Positions 30,167 through 40,100 of a stretch of 64,000 nucleotides of DNA are shown in pieces. The first letter of the stretch is position 1. The number at the start of each line of letters is the position of its first letter. The notes under the pieces were generated by a model. It did no database searches. It worked only from the letters and a program-made list of their open reading frames with translations, and was not told the DNA's origin. The DNA comes from Prochlorococcus sp. AG-388-A01 (lineage in GTDB: Bacteria; Cyanobacteriota; Cyanobacteriia; PCC-6307; Cyanobiaceae): assembly GCA_003279945.1 (NCBI GenBank), contig QCGK01000006.1, forward strand, positions 27,562-91,561. Direction: 5' to 3'. The translations under genes were made by a program, and so were the position numbers.

Positions 30167-31258
30167 TTATATTTTAATTTTTTGTTGTTCAGAATTAACA
30201 ATAACCTCAATTATGTCTTGTTTACTAATTTTAAAAGGCAAAAAGTGAATTTCAGATTTATCTCTATAAGTAAAATCGGCAATTTTATCTAAATTTTGAT
30301 TATCAAAAACATTAATTCCTAATTCTGAGATAGTAGTTGGCAATTCCAATTCTTTCATTAGTACTAATAATTGTTTAATAGACTGATCAGCTAATTTATT
30401 ATTATTTTTCATTTCTTCAAGTCTTAATTGTAATAACAATCCAACTCCAACAATCTCACCATGTAAGAATTTATTAGGGGTAATAATCTGAGTAATTGCA
30501 TTATGAATAGCATGTGCTGCAGCTGTCCTACACTTTTCTCCACCGATACCCCCAACTAATCCTGCAGTAAGTCCACATGCTTCTATAGTATTTCGCCAAG
30601 AAGAATTATTTTTAACTTGATTTTTAAATGCTTTTGCTCCATTTATTAGTAATTGATCTCTTAGAACTCTTGATATCTGAATAGCTTGTTGTACAAGACC
30701 ATCATCTATAGTTGAACTTGTTATTGAGGATTCATACCACTTTGCTAAAGCATCTGCTATTCCACTTGCAAGTGTTCTAGATGGAGCTGTTTGAATAAAT
30801 TTATGATCGAATACTAGGACTTTTGGACAAGATCTCAATGCAACATCCTTTATAAATTGACCTTTTTTTGTATAAATATTTGATAAAGCCGTCCAACCCG
30901 CGCATGTAGACGCACTGAGAGGTACTGTAATACAAGGAATATCAAGACTTTCTGCTATATATTTGCCGGAATCAAGAACTTTACCTCCTCCTGCTGCGAT
31001 AACAGCATCATGTTTATTATTTAAGATGATATCTTTAACTTTTAAAATATCTTCATAGCAGCAATCAAATTGTAGATTTGCCGAATTGACATCAAGTTCT
31101 AGATTCTTTAAATCTCTAAGAATTTTATTTTTAATATCATTGGTACAAGCACTTCTACCTAAAATCAATGGGCATTTAGTTAAATTAGCAATATGAGGTA
31201 GAGCTTTTTCCCAGGCATCATTCCCCCTAAATATGGTTTCTGGAGAGATTGATTGCAT
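30167..31258 (-). CDS. gldA: Iron-containing alcohol dehydrogenase, glycerol dehydrogenase (GldA) family
   Basis: A 363-aa NAD-dependent dehydrogenase of the GldA group. AAGGGKVLDSGKYIAE (about residues 91-106) is the glycine-rich NAD site, and VPLSASTCAGWTALS near 117-131 is characteristic of GldA. The metal ligands should be Asp and two His, and AAAHAIHNA plus FLHGEIVGVG near 245-270 supply the histidines. The natural substrate in Prochlorococcus is unknown. It starts 16 bases after the clpC stop, so it may be the second gene of a clpC transcript. Confidence 0.85.
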   Translation of the reverse strand: MQSISPETIFRGNDAWEKALPHIANLTKCPLILGRSACTNDIKNKILRDLKNLELDVNSANLQFDCCYEDILKVKDIILNNKHDAVIAAGGGKVLDSGKYIAESLDIPCITVPLSASTCAGWTALSNIYTKKGQFIKDVALRSCPKVLVFDHKFIQTAPSRTLASGIADALAKWYESSITSSTIDDGLVQQAIQISRVLRDQLLINGAKAFKNQVKNNSSWRNTIEACGLTAGLVGGIGGEKCRTAAAHAIHNAITQIITPNKFLHGEIVGVGLLLQLRLEEMKNNNKLADQSIKQLLVLMKELELPTTISELGINVFDNQNLDKIADFTYRDKSEIHFLPFKISKQDIIEVIVNSEQQKIKI

Positions 31259-31274
31259 TTTTTAAGTGAATTTA

Positions 31275-33803
31275 CTAAAAGTTAGCACCTGCTAACTCCT
31301 GTTGAGATTCTTCAGAAGAGATATTGATTGTAACTTTTTTATTATCATCTATATCTACAAGAGCCTTATCACCATCTTTTATTCTCCCCGAAAGAACTTC
31401 CTCTGCCAAACTATCTTCTAATAAGCGCATAACTGCTCGTCTTAAAGGCCTTGCTCCATAAGAAGGGTTATAACCTTCTTCAACAAGTCTTTCTTTGAAA
31501 GCATCAGTTACGCTTAATTTAATGCCTTTATCTTGTAATCTTCCAAAAACCTCTTGCAACATTATTTCAGCAATTTCTTTAACCTCATTTTTAGATAGTT
31601 GTCTGAAAACAATTATTTCATCAAGTCTATTTAAAAATTCAGGTCTAAAGTATTGCTTTAGTTCTTCATTAACTAAAGATTTAATTCTATTGTACTGACT
31701 ATCTTCAACAGAATCACCAGAAAACTCAAATCCTAAACCGCCTCCACCTTTCTCAATCACTTTTGAACCAATATTTGAAGTCATTATTAACAAAGTATTT
31801 TTAAAATCAACAGTTCTACCTTTCGAATCAGTTAGTCTGCCGTCCTCAAGAAGTTGTAATAATAAATTGAAGACATCCGGATGAGCTTTCTCTACTTCAT
31901 CAAATAGAACAACTGTATAAGGTCTTCTTCTGACAGCCTCAGTAAGTTGACCACCTTCGTTAAAACCAACATATCCTGGTGGCGAACCTATAAGTTTACT
32001 AACTGTGTGTCTTTCCATAAATTCTGACATATCTAATCTGATCATTGCTTCTTCGCTACCAAAAAAATATGAAGCTAAAGATTTAGTTAATTCAGTTTTA
32101 CCTACACCAGTAGGACCTGAAAAGATAAAACTCGCGATAGGTCTATTAGGATTTTTTAAACCAACTCTTGCTCTTCTAATAGCTCTAGAAACAGCTTTTA
32201 CAGCTTCATCTTGACCTATTAGTCTTTGGTGAAGTGTTTCCTCCATATTGAGGAGTTTTACTGATTCTGTTTCAGTTAATTTTTGAACGGGTACACCTGT
32301 CCAAGAAGCTACAATGTGTGCAACATCTTCTTCGCAGACCATAGGATTTTGTAATAGTTTTGAATCATTATTTAACGAGTTTGTATCTATATTAGATTCG
32401 TCCTCAGCTGTAGTTTCTTTTTTATTATCAAGAACCTCTTTAATTTTTGCGGACAATTCCATCTCTTTCTCTCTTAATTGACCAGCTTGATCAAAGTTTT
32501 GGTCCCTTACAGATTCTTCTTTTTGTTTTTGAATTTGTCTTAGTTCTTTATCTATTTGTTTAGCTTCAGGTGGAAGTTTAGAATTCATTAAACGAACTCT
32601 ACTTCCTGCCTCATCAATAAGATCTATAGCTTTATCGGGCAAAAATCTATCGGATATATAGCGATCGCCAAGGTGAGCTGCAGCCTCTAGAGCATCATCA
32701 GTGATTTTAAGACGATGATGTTGTTCATAACGTTCTCTAAGTCCCTTTAAGATTTCGATTGTATCTTCAATAGACGGTTCCCCAACCATGACAGGTTGGA
32801 ATCTTCTCTCTAATGCTGCATCTCTTTCGATATGTTTTCTATATTCATCAAGTGTTGTTGCACCAATACATTGGAGTTCTCCTCGGGCTAGTGCTGGCTT
32901 AAGAATATTTGCTGCATCTATAGCTCCTTCAGCAGCTCCAGCACCAATTAAAGTATGCACTTCATCTATGACTAATATTACGTTACCTGCAGATTTTATT
33001 TCTTCCATTATCTTTTTTAATCTTTCTTCAAATTCACCTCTATACTTAGTTCCAGCCACCAAAAGCCCAATATCAAGAGTTAAAACCCTTTTATCTTCAA
33101 GTATGTCAGGAATATCTCCTAGCTGTATTCTTTGAGCTAAACCCTCAGCAATAGCTGTTTTACCTACGCCAGGCTCCCCAATAAGAACTGGATTATTTTT
33201 AGTTCTCCTACCTAATATTTGAACAACACGATCAATTTCTGAATAACGGCCAACGACTGGATCAAGTTTTGATTCACTAGCTAACTTAGTTAAATTTGTT
33301 CCAAATTCATCTAAAGTGGCAGTCTTTAAATTACCTTTATTTGAATTAGCTCCACTTCCTACTTCAGCTGTTTCTCCTAACATCCTAATGACTTGAGTTC
33401 TTACTTTTGTAAGATCAATACTAAGATTTTCTAAAACCCTAGCAGCTACACCTTCACCCTCTCTTATTAAACCTAATAAGAGATGTTCAGTTCCTATATA
33501 ATTGTGACCCAATTGACGGGCTTCTTCTAGAGATAATTCTAATACTCTTTTTGCCCTTGGAGTAAAAGGGATTTCTACAGCAACAAAACCTGAACCTCTA
33601 CCAATGATCTTTTCAACCTCTATTCTGGAATCTTTTAAATTAACGCCTAGTGATTTTAGAACTTTAGCTGCAACACCTGTACCTTCTCCAATTAAACCTA
33701 ATAATATTTGTTCTGTTCCAACGAAATTATGACCTAGTCTTCTTGCTTCTTCTTGGGCAAGCATAATGACCTTTATAGCCTTTTCTGTAAATCTTTCAAA
33801 CAT
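31275..33803 (-). CDS. clpC: ATP-dependent Clp protease ATP-binding subunit ClpC
   Basis: AAA+ unfoldase that feeds substrates to ClpP in the cytosol. Two N-terminal Clp repeats (about residues 1-145) begin [20 protein letters not shown]. The first ATPase has GEPGVGKTA near 207 and the second has GPTGVGKTE near 550. A UVR-like coiled middle domain lies around 420-480. The length of 842 aa is typical of plant and cyanobacterial ClpC. The upstream 189-bp gap separates it from rimI and contains a candidate -10 box. Confidence 0.97.
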   Translation of the reverse strand: MFERFTEKAIKVIMLAQEEARRLGHNFVGTEQILLGLIGEGTGVAAKVLKSLGVNLKDSRIEVEKIIGRGSGFVAVEIPFTPRAKRVLELSLEEARQLGHNYIGTEHLLLGLIREGEGVAARVLENLSIDLTKVRTQVIRMLGETAEVGSGANSNKGNLKTATLDEFGTNLTKLASESKLDPVVGRYSEIDRVVQILGRRTKNNPVLIGEPGVGKTAIAEGLAQRIQLGDIPDILEDKRVLTLDIGLLVAGTKYRGEFEERLKKIMEEIKSAGNVILVIDEVHTLIGAGAAEGAIDAANILKPALARGELQCIGATTLDEYRKHIERDAALERRFQPVMVGEPSIEDTIEILKGLRERYEQHHRLKITDDALEAAAHLGDRYISDRFLPDKAIDLIDEAGSRVRLMNSKLPPEAKQIDKELRQIQKQKEESVRDQNFDQAGQLREKEMELSAKIKEVLDNKKETTAEDESNIDTNSLNNDSKLLQNPMVCEEDVAHIVASWTGVPVQKLTETESVKLLNMEETLHQRLIGQDEAVKAVSRAIRRARVGLKNPNRPIASFIFSGPTGVGKTELTKSLASYFFGSEEAMIRLDMSEFMERHTVSKLIGSPPGYVGFNEGGQLTEAVRRRPYTVVLFDEVEKAHPDVFNLLLQLLEDGRLTDSKGRTVDFKNTLLIMTSNIGSKVIEKGGGGLGFEFSGDSVEDSQYNRIKSLVNEELKQYFRPEFLNRLDEIIVFRQLSKNEVKEIAEIMLQEVFGRLQDKGIKLSVTDAFKERLVEEGYNPSYGARPLRRAVMRLLEDSLAEEVLSGRIKDGDKALVDIDDNKKVTINISSEESQQELAGANF

Positions 33804-33932
33804 TAGAAGATTAAATTTCTACTAATAACCTACCAGTAATATGTCAATTTTGTGTTCAGAATGAGCTTTTGTGAATACCCAAAAGTATATTTTATTGAAT
33901 TAAATTTAACTTTTTTAGTGATATAGCAGTAA

Positions 33933-33938
33933 ATTATA
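33933..33938 (-). promoter_or_regulatory. Candidate clpC -10 box
   Basis: A consensus TATAAT occurs on the minus strand about 130 bases upstream of the clpC ATG. No matching -35 is seen, which is common in this lineage. TTGAAA also lies seven bases further in, paired at 17 bases with TATATC, so the exact start is ambiguous. The rest of this gap is AT-rich and empty. Confidence 0.3.
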
Positions 33939-33992
33939 GTATTTTCAAGCATTCTGGTTATCCGAACAATTAAATTTTTAAATTTTTTTTAA

Positions 33993-34457
33993 TTATTTAT
34001 TTGTTAAAAATTTTTCTTTCAAGAGAGCATCTGAACCGTCTTTGTAATAATTCCTTCTTACTCCTACAGTACAAAAATCAAAGCGACTATAAAATTTTTC
34101 TGCGGTTCCATTAGTATGTGATACTTCTAAAAACAATTTATTAATTTTTAATTTTTCGCATTGATTTATTAAATAGCTCATAAGGTAAGTTCCAAAACCT
34201 TTTTTCCTAAATTTCTGATTTACTACAAAATAATTTATATGAGCTTCATCAAGAACCACCTGAAGAACGCATATTCCTATTACTGAATCTGGAAGCAATA
34301 ACCCTAAAACTTTTATCCCTTCTTTTTTTAGTTCTTCAGACCACTGCTTTTTGCTCCATAATGAAATTGTATTTGAATCTAATTCATAACATAAATCAAT
34401 ATCTTTATCATTTAATTGTTTAACGGATATCATTTTATAATAAGCTAAATTACCCAA
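33993..34457 (-). CDS. rimI: GNAT acetyltransferase, RimI-like
   Basis: A GNAT-fold N-acetyltransferase of the RimI type, which acetylates protein N-termini (ribosomal protein S18 in E. coli). The acetyl-CoA pyrophosphate loop is RKKGFGTYLM (about residues 83-92), preceded by the strand NYFVVN. ENGT-type spacing ends in EKFYSRFDF near 122-130. The ORF start at 34457 adds MGNLAYYK; the internal ATG at 34433 (MISVKQLND) gives a more typical N-terminus and is probably the true start. It is divergent from lysA. Confidence 0.85.
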   Translation of the reverse strand: MGNLAYYKMISVKQLNDKDIDLCYELDSNTISLWSKKQWSEELKKEGIKVLGLLLPDSVIGICVLQVVLDEAHINYFVVNQKFRKKGFGTYLMSYLINQCEKLKINKLFLEVSHTNGTAEKFYSRFDFCTVGVRRNYYKDGSDALLKEKFLTNK

Positions 34458-34524
34458 AAAATTTAAATTTAAAGATCATCTTAGATGATGTCATTTTTAT
34501 CATAACCATACTTGATATTTCTCC

Positions 34525-35898
34525 ATGGAAGAAAAAAATTCTTTTTTAAATGAAAAGATCGACCTCAAAAGTCCAAATAAAAATATCGTACCTATTACGA
34601 CATCCATTGGGAACGATGGGAAATTATCAATTGGTGGATGTTCTATTGAAGAATTAGTTAAAAAATATGATTCTCCTCTTTACATTTTGGATGAAGTCAC
34701 TTTAAGAAACTCTTGTAGAGCTTATAAAAAAGCCTTAGAAAAATATTATCCAGGAAAATCACTACCCATATATGCCTCTAAGGCAAATAGTTCTATCTTT
34801 ATGAGTAACCTTGTTTCATCAGAAGGTTTAGGACTTGATGCAGTTTCAGAAGGAGAACTATTAACGGCACTTAAAGGTGGGGTGCCTAATGAGAAAATTG
34901 TTTTTCATGGGAATAATAAATCAGACAAAGAAATAGAGTTTGCAGTTAGAAATAACATAAAAGTAATTGTAGATAATGATTATGACTTAGAAAGATTAGA
35001 GGTGCTATCAAATTCTTTTAATCGCAACTTAGAAATAATGATTCGCTTTACTCCTGGAATAGAATGCCACACACACGAATATATTAGAACAGGATCATTT
35101 GATAGTAAATTTGGTTTCGGAATTGAGTATTTAAAAATTTTATTTGCCAAAATCAGTAATACAAAACATCTAAAGTTAAAGGGGTTACATGCACATATTG
35201 GTTCCCAGATTTTTGAACTGGATCCTCATAAGGATCTGGGAGAAATAATGGTAAATGTTATTCTAAACGCAAAAAAATTTGGCCATGATATTGAAGAATT
35301 AAATGTTGGCGGAGGTTTAGGTATAAAATATACAGAAAAGGATGATCCCCCTTCAATTGAGGAATGGGTAAGAACAATTTCCACCTCAGTTGTTAAAGCA
35401 TGTAAAAAACATAATTTAGATTTACCTACACTGATGTGTGAGCCTGGAAGATCTATTGTCTCAACAGCCGGAATAACAATTTACAAAATTGGGGCTTTCA
35501 AAGAGATTCCAGGGATTAGAACATATTTATCTGTTGATGGTGGGATGAGTGATAATCCAAGACCAATAACATATCAATCAAATTATTCTGCATGTTTAGT
35601 AAGTAATCCCCATAATATTTATTCCAAAAATAAATATACTATCGCTGGCAAGCACTGTGAATCAGGAGATGTACTGTTTAAGGAGATAGAATTAGCAGAT
35701 TGCAAAACAGGAGATCTTATATGTGTTTTTGGTACTGGTGCATACAACAATTCAATGAGTTCTAATTACAACAGAATTCCAAGACCTGCGACTCTTTTAG
35801 TATGTAATGGTGAAGCGGAGATTATTCAAAAGAGAGAAAGTTCATTTGATCTTTTAAAATATGATGTCTTGCCTGATCGCTTTATTAAACAAAGTTAG
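34525..35898 (+). CDS. lysA: Diaminopimelate decarboxylase
   Basis: PLP enzyme converting meso-diaminopimelate to lysine. It sits at the branch between peptidoglycan, which uses DAP, and lysine. The PLP lysine lies in YASKANSS (about residues 88-95). HAHIGSQI near 221 and GGGLGIKYT near 263 bind cofactor, CEPGRSIV near 313 is conserved, and GAYNNSMSSNYN near 410 completes the site. The length of 457 aa includes an N-terminal extension of about 30 residues. cdaA follows after 28 bases. Confidence 0.96.
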   Translation: MEEKNSFLNEKIDLKSPNKNIVPITTSIGNDGKLSIGGCSIEELVKKYDSPLYILDEVTLRNSCRAYKKALEKYYPGKSLPIYASKANSSIFMSNLVSSEGLGLDAVSEGELLTALKGGVPNEKIVFHGNNKSDKEIEFAVRNNIKVIVDNDYDLERLEVLSNSFNRNLEIMIRFTPGIECHTHEYIRTGSFDSKFGFGIEYLKILFAKISNTKHLKLKGLHAHIGSQIFELDPHKDLGEIMVNVILNAKKFGHDIEELNVGGGLGIKYTEKDDPPSIEEWVRTISTSVVKACKKHNLDLPTLMCEPGRSIVSTAGITIYKIGAFKEIPGIRTYLSVDGGMSDNPRPITYQSNYSACLVSNPHNIYSKNKYTIAGKHCESGDVLFKEIELADCKTGDLICVFGTGAYNNSMSSNYNRIPRPATLLVCNGEAEIIQKRESSFDLLKYDVLPDRFIKQS

Positions 35899-35926
35899 GT
35901 ACATTTAAATTAATTTTGTTTTTAAT

Positions 35927-36835
35927 GTGAATTTTTGGGGGATTATAAATTTAAAGCTTTTTTTAGACGTATTATTTGCTGTTGGTTTCGGACTTTTATT
36001 ATTTTCCAGAGTAAAAGAACAAAGGACATTATGGCTTTTAAGGGGCTATTTATTTTTAGTTTCAACTGCATGGTTTATTCAAAGATATGCATACCTTCCT
36101 CTTACATCCAAATTAATTGATGCTGTAGTCCTCGCTTGCTCGCTCTCTTTAGCGATACTTTGGCAAGGAGAGTTAAGAAGATTAATGGAATTATTAGGCA
36201 CTGGTAGGTTGGCTGTATTACTAGGCAATCCGCCCAAGGAATTTAGAGCAACATCAACGACTATTTCTAAGTTAGTTGATACTGCTGGTAAACTCTCCCA
36301 GAACAGAAGAGGTGCTTTAATCGTTGTCGATTTAGGGAGTGATTTAAGGCCTGAAGATTTTTTATATTCAGGAACAAATATTGAGGCTCAATTATCAACT
36401 GACCTTTTAATAAATCTTTTTGCAACAGATACACCATTGCATGATGGAGCAGTTCTTGTGAAAGGTAACAAAATAGTATCTGCGGGTGTAATACTTCCTC
36501 TCTCGAGGCAAGGAATTAGTAGATACGGCACAAGACATTTGGCTGCATTAGGAATTACAGAAAGATTTGATAGGTGTATTTGTATTGTTGTTTCTGAAGA
36601 GACAGGTACTTTATCATTAGCGAACCAGGGAAAACTCGAAAGACCAATTACAAGCAGCAGGTTACAAGAACTTCTTATAAATTTGATAGGGAATCAAAAT
36701 TCTATGGGAACAAGTAAAGCCTCTTTAAGTAAAAATGCTTTATCCCAAAAAACAAATCTAAGTGATAATATTATCAGTGAAATAAATGAAAAAGAGTCCA
36801 ATAAATCAGAGATATTTACTAACAAAAAGGATTAA
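35927..36835 (+). CDS. cdaA: Diadenylate cyclase (c-di-AMP synthase), CdaA type
   Basis: Condenses two ATP into c-di-AMP. Three hydrophobic helices (about residues 6-72) precede a DAC/DisA_N domain (about 95-240) with DLGSDL, the DGA motif in TPLHDGAVLVKG and GVILPLS. The usual RHR motif reads GTRHLAALG, so the third position is Leu. A Ser/Asn/Lys-rich tail of about 50 residues ends the chain. The only sensible start is GTG at 35927; the ATG two bases upstream is followed at once by TGA. uppS starts three bases after the stop. Confidence 0.92.
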   Translation: MNFWGIINLKLFLDVLFAVGFGLLLFSRVKEQRTLWLLRGYLFLVSTAWFIQRYAYLPLTSKLIDAVVLACSLSLAILWQGELRRLMELLGTGRLAVLLGNPPKEFRATSTTISKLVDTAGKLSQNRRGALIVVDLGSDLRPEDFLYSGTNIEAQLSTDLLINLFATDTPLHDGAVLVKGNKIVSAGVILPLSRQGISRYGTRHLAALGITERFDRCICIVVSEETGTLSLANQGKLERPITSSRLQELLINLIGNQNSMGTSKASLSKNALSQKTNLSDNIISEINEKESNKSEIFTNKKD

Positions 36836-36838
36836 ATA

Positions 36839-37645
36839 ATGAGTTTAGAAAAAATAATTGACAAGAAAAAAAAAGACTTATCCACAAAAATTGATAAGCA
36901 AAAAGTGCCTGAACATGTAGCAATAATTATGGACGGTAATGGGAGATGGGCAACTAAAAAGGGCTTACCTAGATCATATGGTCATAACAAAGGGGTTAAT
37001 GTCTTAAAAGAGATAATTAAAGCATCAAAAAAATTAGGTTGCAAGGTACTCACTGTTTATGCATTTTCAACAGAGAATTGGACAAGACCAAAGAAAGAAG
37101 TTGATTTCCTTATAAATCTTTTTGCTGAAGTTTTAAAAAACGAAATTGAAGAGATTCATCAAGAGTATATTAAAATGAAATTTATCGGAGATTTAACTCC
37201 GTTCCCCGAAAAATTAAAAAAAATAATCTTTAGCTCAGAATCTTTAACTAAAAATAACAAGACTTTTTTATTAAATGTTTGTGTCAATTACGGAGGTAGA
37301 CAAGAAATAGTAAAGGTCGCAAAAGAACTAGCATTAAAATCATCTTCTGGAGAAATTAATCCAAGTGAAGTTAATGAAGAATTATTTAATTCAGAATTGT
37401 TAACTCAAGGAATTAAGGATCCAGAATTACTTATAAGAACTAGTGGAGAAAAAAGGATAAGTAACTTTCTTTTATGGCAATTAGCTTATTCAGAAATTTA
37501 CATATCTGATGTACTGTGGCCAGACTTTAATGAGTTTGAATTTCATAAGGCAATAATTGATTACCAATCGAGAAATAGACGTTTCGGCGGTATAGAATCA
37601 TTACCAAATGAATCATCTTTTGAAGATTCTAAATGTTCTTCCTAA
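36839..37645 (+). CDS. uppS: Isoprenyl transferase (undecaprenyl diphosphate synthase family)
   Basis: Cis-prenyltransferase that builds the C55 carrier lipid for peptidoglycan and polysaccharides. The N-terminal signature AIIMDGNGRWATKKGLPRSY lies at about residues 28-47 with the catalytic Asp. YAFSTENWTRPK near 78-89 and the C-terminal RTSGEKRISNFLLWQLAYSE near 200-219 bind the substrates. The length of 268 aa is normal. It is tightly coupled behind cdaA and six bases before bioB. Confidence 0.95.
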   Translation: MSLEKIIDKKKKDLSTKIDKQKVPEHVAIIMDGNGRWATKKGLPRSYGHNKGVNVLKEIIKASKKLGCKVLTVYAFSTENWTRPKKEVDFLINLFAEVLKNEIEEIHQEYIKMKFIGDLTPFPEKLKKIIFSSESLTKNNKTFLLNVCVNYGGRQEIVKVAKELALKSSSGEINPSEVNEELFNSELLTQGIKDPELLIRTSGEKRISNFLLWQLAYSEIYISDVLWPDFNEFEFHKAIIDYQSRNRRFGGIESLPNESSFEDSKCSS

Positions 37646-37651
37646 CAAAAA

Positions 37652-38659
37652 ATGACCAAGTCGAATAATCAGTTATTAAGAGAAATTAGGTTCAATTGGA
37701 ATAAAGAAGAGATATTGGAAATACTAAATATGCCTCTTATTGACTTGATGTGGGAAGCACAAACAGTACACAGGAAATTCAATAAGTACAAAATCCAATT
37801 AGCTTCATTATTTAGCGTAAAAACTGGTGGATGTGAGGAAAATTGTTCGTATTGTAGTCAATCAATTTATAGCGCTAGCGAAATCAAAAGTCATCCACAA
37901 TTTCAAGTTGGAGAGGTTTTGGCCAGAGCTCGAATAGCAAAAAATGAAGGTGCAGATAGATTTTGTATGGGCTGGGCATGGAGAGAAATTAGAGATGGTA
38001 AATCTTTTAATGCAATGTTAAAGATGGTAAGTGGAGTGAGAGCTCTAGGAATGGAAGCCTGCGTTACTGCTGGGATGCTTACAGAAGAACAAGCTTCCAG
38101 ACTAGCTGATGCAGGTTTGACAGCGTACAATCATAATCTTGATACTAGTCCTGAGCATTATAAAAATATTATTACAACTAGAACTTATCAAGACAGACTA
38201 GATACTATCAAAAGAATAAGAAATGCAGGAATAAATGTTTGTTGCGGAGGAATAATAGGCTTGGGTGAAACTAATGGCGATAGAGCATCTCTTTTGGAAG
38301 TGCTTTCAAACATGAATCCACACCCTGAAAGTGTTCCTATAAATTCATTAGTAGCTATTGAAGGTACTGGCTTAGAAGATAATCAAGAAATTGATTCTAT
38401 TGAAATGATAAGGATGATAGCTACAGCAAGAATTCTTATGCCTAAAAGTAAAATAAGATTAAGTGCAGGACGAGAAAAACTCTCAAAAGAAGCCCAAATT
38501 TTATGTTTTCAATGTGGTGCAAATTCAATTTTTTATGGAGATGAGTTACTCACAACTTCAAATCCATCTTTTCAATCAGATAGAAAACTTCTTAAAGAGG
38601 TTGGAGTATCATTTAACAAAGATTTTGAAACTTGTGAAAAAACATTATCTTCTTTATGA
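37652..38659 (+). CDS. bioB: Biotin synthase
   Basis: Radical-SAM enzyme inserting sulfur into dethiobiotin. The 4Fe-4S motif is [10 protein letters not shown] (CxxxCxxC, about residues 58-67). Further family segments are FCMGWAWRE near 104, [12 protein letters not shown] near 159, and SAGREK near 270 with the [2Fe-2S] arginine. The length of 335 aa is normal. Its stop overlaps the start of trhO in an ATGA, so the two are likely translationally coupled. Confidence 0.96.
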   Translation: MTKSNNQLLREIRFNWNKEEILEILNMPLIDLMWEAQTVHRKFNKYKIQLASLFSVKTGGCEENCSYCSQSIYSASEIKSHPQFQVGEVLARARIAKNEGADRFCMGWAWREIRDGKSFNAMLKMVSGVRALGMEACVTAGMLTEEQASRLADAGLTAYNHNLDTSPEHYKNIITTRTYQDRLDTIKRIRNAGINVCCGGIIGLGETNGDRASLLEVLSNMNPHPESVPINSLVAIEGTGLEDNQEIDSIEMIRMIATARILMPKSKIRLSAGREKLSKEAQILCFQCGANSIFYGDELLTTSNPSFQSDRKLLKEVGVSFNKDFETCEKTLSSL

Positions 38660-39603
38660 AAGGAAAAAATTATAAAATAGTTTCTCTTTATTCTTTCTTC
38701 CCATTTCAAGAAAACTTAATTCTTGATCTAAAAAATAAATTGTTAGAAATTGAAAATGAAAACGATCTTTCAGGTTTATTAATTTTTGCAAATGAGGGTA
38801 TTAATGGAACTATTTGTGCATATAAAAATGTAATTGATATTGTTATCAATTTACTTAAAAGTTATGCCGATAATAGAAATTTGAATATAAAAGTAAACTT
38901 TTCAAAAAAGAAAATCTTTAAAAAATTAAAAATAAAAATCAAGAAAGAAATAGTTACCATGGGTGTCCCTGAAATAAATCCTCAACAAGATAATGGGACT
39001 TATATTGACTCAGCTAATTGGAATAAATTAATCAAAAATCAAAATACAATAGTCATTGATACTAGAAATCATTATGAGGTTTCTGTAGGAACATTTCAGA
39101 ATTCTATAAACCCAAATACAAGTAACTTTAGTGAATTCCCAAAGTGGGTAGATGATCATTTAGATACCCATTTAGAAAATAAAGATTCTGCAAACATAGC
39201 CATGTTTTGTACTGGAGGTATCAGATGTGAAAAAGCTACTAGTTTATTGAAAAAGAAAGGTTATAAAAATATCTATCATCTGCAAGGGGGAATTCTGCAA
39301 TACCTTGATGATGTAACAGAAGAAAAAAACTTATTTGAAGGTGAATGTTTTGTTTTTGATAAAAGAGTTGCCTTAGATCATGAATTAGAAAAAGGTTCTT
39401 ATTCCATTTGTCATGCATGTGGGATGCCAGTTTCAATTCAAGATCAAAAAAGAAAAGAATATAGAGAGGGTATACAATGTCATTTCTGCATAAATCAATT
39501 CAGTGATGATGATAGAAAGAGATTTGAAGAAAGACAAAAACAGATCGATAGATTAAAAGTAGAAAATCAAAAATCTATAAAAACTAATTTTCCAAAATTA
39601 TGA
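38656..39603 (+). CDS. trhO: Rhodanese-like tRNA uridine(34) hydroxylase
   Basis: TrhO (YceA) hydroxylates U34 of tRNA to 5-hydroxyuridine, using oxygen. The rhodanese domain lies at about residues 120-220, with the active-site segment [13 protein letters not shown] carrying two cysteines. The N-terminal acylphosphatase-like part includes [16 protein letters not shown]. The C-terminus has a cysteine cluster (ICHACGMP and IQCHFC) that could bind metal. The length of 315 aa is normal. The start overlaps bioB by four bases, and the stop overlaps the next gene in another ATGA. Confidence 0.9.
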   Translation: MKGKNYKIVSLYSFFPFQENLILDLKNKLLEIENENDLSGLLIFANEGINGTICAYKNVIDIVINLLKSYADNRNLNIKVNFSKKKIFKKLKIKIKKEIVTMGVPEINPQQDNGTYIDSANWNKLIKNQNTIVIDTRNHYEVSVGTFQNSINPNTSNFSEFPKWVDDHLDTHLENKDSANIAMFCTGGIRCEKATSLLKKKGYKNIYHLQGGILQYLDDVTEEKNLFEGECFVFDKRVALDHELEKGSYSICHACGMPVSIQDQKRKEYREGIQCHFCINQFSDDDRKRFEERQKQIDRLKVENQKSIKTNFPKL

Positions 39604-40100
39604 GAGTTGAAGAACTAGAAAAATTATCAGGTATTATTGGGTTAGTAATTAAAATTCAAGTTAGAGAAACTCTTGGATTATGTTTTTTTAGAATCGTTAT
39701 AGCAGAACAGAAAGATAACATCATTAAGATTTGGGCCGAAATGAAAGGTTGGACTTATTTAAATAAACAAGGTATTCAGCTTGATACATTAAGAATCCTT
39801 AGTAAGGCCCCGGCTTTTGTTTCAGAATTAATATGGGCAACAACTATGGCTTGGGCAATTGAAAAAAAATCAAGCAACAAAGCAAGACTTTTAGCTATTT
39901 TTGATAGTGAAGGATATAGTAAAAAACTTGTAAGATATTTCAGGTTAATAGGCTTCAAAATTTTGAAAGAAGTTGGTTCTAGCCCAGTAGATCTTTTATT
40001 AAGATTGGTCTGGGGAGGCGCAGGTACACTAATGGAAGGGGAATGTATTTCCATATTGAAAAAAATTGAAAAGAAACTCTCTTTAATTGAAGAAAGTTAA
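39600..40100 (+). CDS. Conserved hypothetical protein, possibly GNAT-like
   Basis: A 166-aa soluble protein. Residues 95-150 ([32 protein letters not shown]) look like the second half of a GNAT fold, where a helix is followed by a strand ending in an aromatic F-x-I pattern, but the acetyl-CoA loop RxxGxG/A is not evident. I do not recognise a named family. Its ATG lies in the stop overlap with trhO, so it is probably translated from the same message. Its stop overlaps the convergent lipA stop within GTTAAC. Confidence 0.7.
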   Translation: MRVEELEKLSGIIGLVIKIQVRETLGLCFFRIVIAEQKDNIIKIWAEMKGWTYLNKQGIQLDTLRILSKAPAFVSELIWATTMAWAIEKKSSNKARLLAIFDSEGYSKKLVRYFRLIGFKILKEVGSSPVDLLLRLVWGGAGTLMEGECISILKKIEKKLSLIEES

